The position numbers and the translations under genes were made by a program. A stretch of DNA of 64,000 nt from Megalonaias nervosa (Eukaryota; Mollusca; Bivalvia; Unionida; Unionidae): contig JAECUM010001129.1 in NCBI GenBank assembly GCA_016617855.1, positions 61,949 through 125,948 on the forward strand. The letters are read 5' to 3'. Each line of letters starts with the position of its first letter. Position 1 is the first letter of the stretch. Under the pieces are notes generated by a model. It was not told the DNA's origin. It worked only from the letters and a program-made list of their open reading frames with translations, and did no database searches. Positions 60,966 through 64,000 of this stretch are shown here, one piece after another.

Positions 60966-62075
60966 ATTCCTTACCATTCATCACACACAGACCTATAGAT
61001 ATAAACTCATTACCATACATCACACACAGACCTACAGATATAAACTCATTACCAATTTCATCACACACAGACCTACAGATATAAACTCATTACCAATTTC
61101 ATCACACACAGACCTACATATATAAATTCATTACTATACATCACACACAGACCTATAGATATAAACTCATTACCATACATCACACACAGACCTATAGATA
61201 TAAACTCATTACCATACATCACACACAGACCTACAGATATAAACTCATTACCATACATCACACACAGACCTATAGATATAAACTCATTACCATACATCAC
61301 ACACAGACCTACATATATAAACTCATTACTATACATCACACACAGACCTATAGATATAAACTCATTACCATACATCACACACAGACCTATAGATATAAAC
61401 TCATTACCATACATCACACACAGACCTACAGATATAAACTCATTACCATACATCACACACAGACCTATAGATATAAACTCATTACCGTACATCACACACA
61501 GACCTACAGATATAAACTCATTACCATACATCACACACAGACCTATAGATATAAACTCATTACCATACATCACACACAGACCTATAGATATAAACTCATT
61601 ACCATACATCACACACAGACCTACAGATATAAACTCATTACCAATTACATCACACACAGACCTATAGATATAAACTCATTACCAATTACATCACACACAG
61701 ACCTACAGATATAAACTCATTACCATACATCACACACAGACCTATAGATATAAACTCATTACCAATTACATACACACAGACCTATAGATATAAACTCATT
61801 ACCAATTACATCACACACAGACCTATAGATATAAACTCATTACCAATTACATCACACACAGACCGACAGATATAAACTCATTACCAATTACATCACACAC
61901 AGACCTATAGATATAAACTCATTACCAATTACATCACATACAGACCTATAGATATAAACTCATTACCAATTACATCACACACAGACCTACAGATATAAAC
62001 TCATTACCGTACATCACACAGAGACCTACATACATAAACTCGTTACCATACATCACATGCAGACCTACTTATATA
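60966..62075. repeat. 39-40-bp satellite array, about 27 copies, with 195-bp higher-order unit
   Basis: The unit holds ACCTATAGATATAAACTCAT and TACCATACATCACACACAG. Monomers carry TATAG, TACAG or TACAT at one position, and these recur in the order TACAT/TACAG-TATAG-TATAG-TACAG-TATAG from 61112, 61307 and 61502, exactly 195 bp apart. Later copies have ATTACCAATTACATC, making a 40-bp variant. Confidence 0.95.
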
Positions 62076-62425
<350 letters not shown>

Positions 62426-62449
62426 CACACACACATGCACACACACATC

Positions 62450-63068
<619 letters not shown>

Positions 63069-63169
63069 ATCATACATCACACATGTAAAAAGAAACCTCA
63101 CCTTACCATGTATAACAGATAAATAAATATTAGCTTTCCTTATCATTAATCACACAAAAACACAGCTAT

Positions 63170-63815
63170 AAATATGAATTCTCCTTATCATGCATTACAC
63201 ACACATAAATATGAACTCAACTTGTCATGCATTACACACACATAAATATGAACTCACCTTGTCATGCATTACACACACATAAATATGAGCTCACCTTGTC
63301 ATGCATTATACACACAAAAATATAAACTCACCTTGTCATGCATTACACACACATAAATATAAACTCACCTTGTCATGCATCATACACACATAAATATGAA
63401 CTCACCTTGTCATGCATTACACACATATAAATATGAACTCACCTGTCATGCATTATACACACATAAATATGAACTCACCTTGTCATGCATCATACACACA
63501 TAAATATGAACTCACCTTGTCATGCATTACACACATATAAATATGAACTCACCTGTCATGCATTATACACACATAAATATGAATTCACCTTGTCATGCAT
63601 TACACACACATAAATATGAACTCACCTTGTCATGCATTATACACACATAAATATAAACTCATCTTGTCATACATTACACACACATAAATATAAATGCACC
63701 TTGTCATACATTACACACACATAAATATAAACTCATCTTGTCATACATTACACACACATAAATATAAATGCACCTTGTCATACATTACACACACATGTAA
63801 ATATAAACTCTCCTT
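63170..63815. repeat. 37-bp satellite array, about 17 copies
   Basis: The unit contains CTTGTCATGCATTACACACA and CATAAATATGAACTCAC. A three-monomer block recurs at 110 bp (CATCATACACA at 63379 and 63489), one base short of 3 x 37 because of a shared CCTGTCATG deletion. Confidence 0.93.
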
Positions 63816-63858
63816 TTCAGGCATCACACATACACATACATTTAACCTCTCCTTATCA

Positions 63859-63859
<1 letters not shown>

Positions 63860-63933
<74 letters not shown>

Positions 63934-64000
63934 TGCACACACACACAAACGCACACACACACACAAACACACACACACAAACACACACACACACACACAC
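63860..64000. repeat. (CA)n microsatellite with AAA interruptions, runs off the window
   Basis: A pure CA run to 63931, then CA with AAATG or AAAC interruptions to the end of the sequence. Confidence 0.97.

Noticed and set aside
61073..61657. 194-codon minus-strand frame (CVMYGNEFISIGL repeats)
   Set aside because: A by-product of the 39-bp satellite, whose length is divisible by three.

Overview
The window reads as AT-rich animal nuclear DNA. It has long introns with canonical GT-AG junctions, dense interspersed and tandem repeats, and one recognisable gene spread over about 45 kb of the + strand. The gene is the 3' part of a single FNDC3 (fibronectin type III domain-containing 3A/3B family) orthologue. 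18 coding exons (480-45938) encode 851 residues, from the end of FN3 domain 1 through FN3 domain 9 to a C-terminal membrane anchor. All junction phases agree without a frameshift. The N-terminal exons, promoter and start codon lie upstream of the window. One FNDC3-type gene, CR1/L2-type LINE relics, tRNA-derived SINEs and many MITE-like elements suggest an invertebrate. I lean towards a mollusc, but this is an inference and not proven.

Layout. 1-46 kb: FNDC3 exons separated by introns of 0.3-7 kb. Introns 1, 2 and 8 carry three copies of one palindromic MITE family. Intron 3 holds a long foldback (3580-4170), a dispersed unknown element also found in intron 16, a degenerate repeat carrying AGGTCA direct repeats, and a satellite-like repeat also found in intron 5. 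Intron 4 holds a 45-bp tandem array, a hAT-like transposon relic and a 35-bp array. Intron 5 holds a 30-bp minisatellite (13751-14430) and a 53-bp minisatellite. Intron 8 holds a 27-bp array, an inverted-repeat element with a SINE nested inside it (perfect 10-bp target duplication), and a decayed CR1/L2-like LINE (about 23.4-26.9 kb). Two tRNA-derived SINE families recur through introns 4, 8, 10, 15, 16 and 17 and downstream of the gene.

46-59.6 kb: 3' UTR and intergenic DNA with no gene I can recognise, plus scattered repeats including a pogo/Tigger-like MITE. 59.7-64 kb: satellite-like DNA made of 37-40-bp units, with a 195-bp higher-order organisation in one part, interrupted by long (CA)n tracts.

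I found no novel gene cluster or defence-type system. The observations most worth a second look are the long intronic foldback, the MITE family, the AGGTCA direct repeats, the minisatellite that is open on both strands, the nested SINE insertion, and the higher-order satellite with its 102-bp palindromic insertion.
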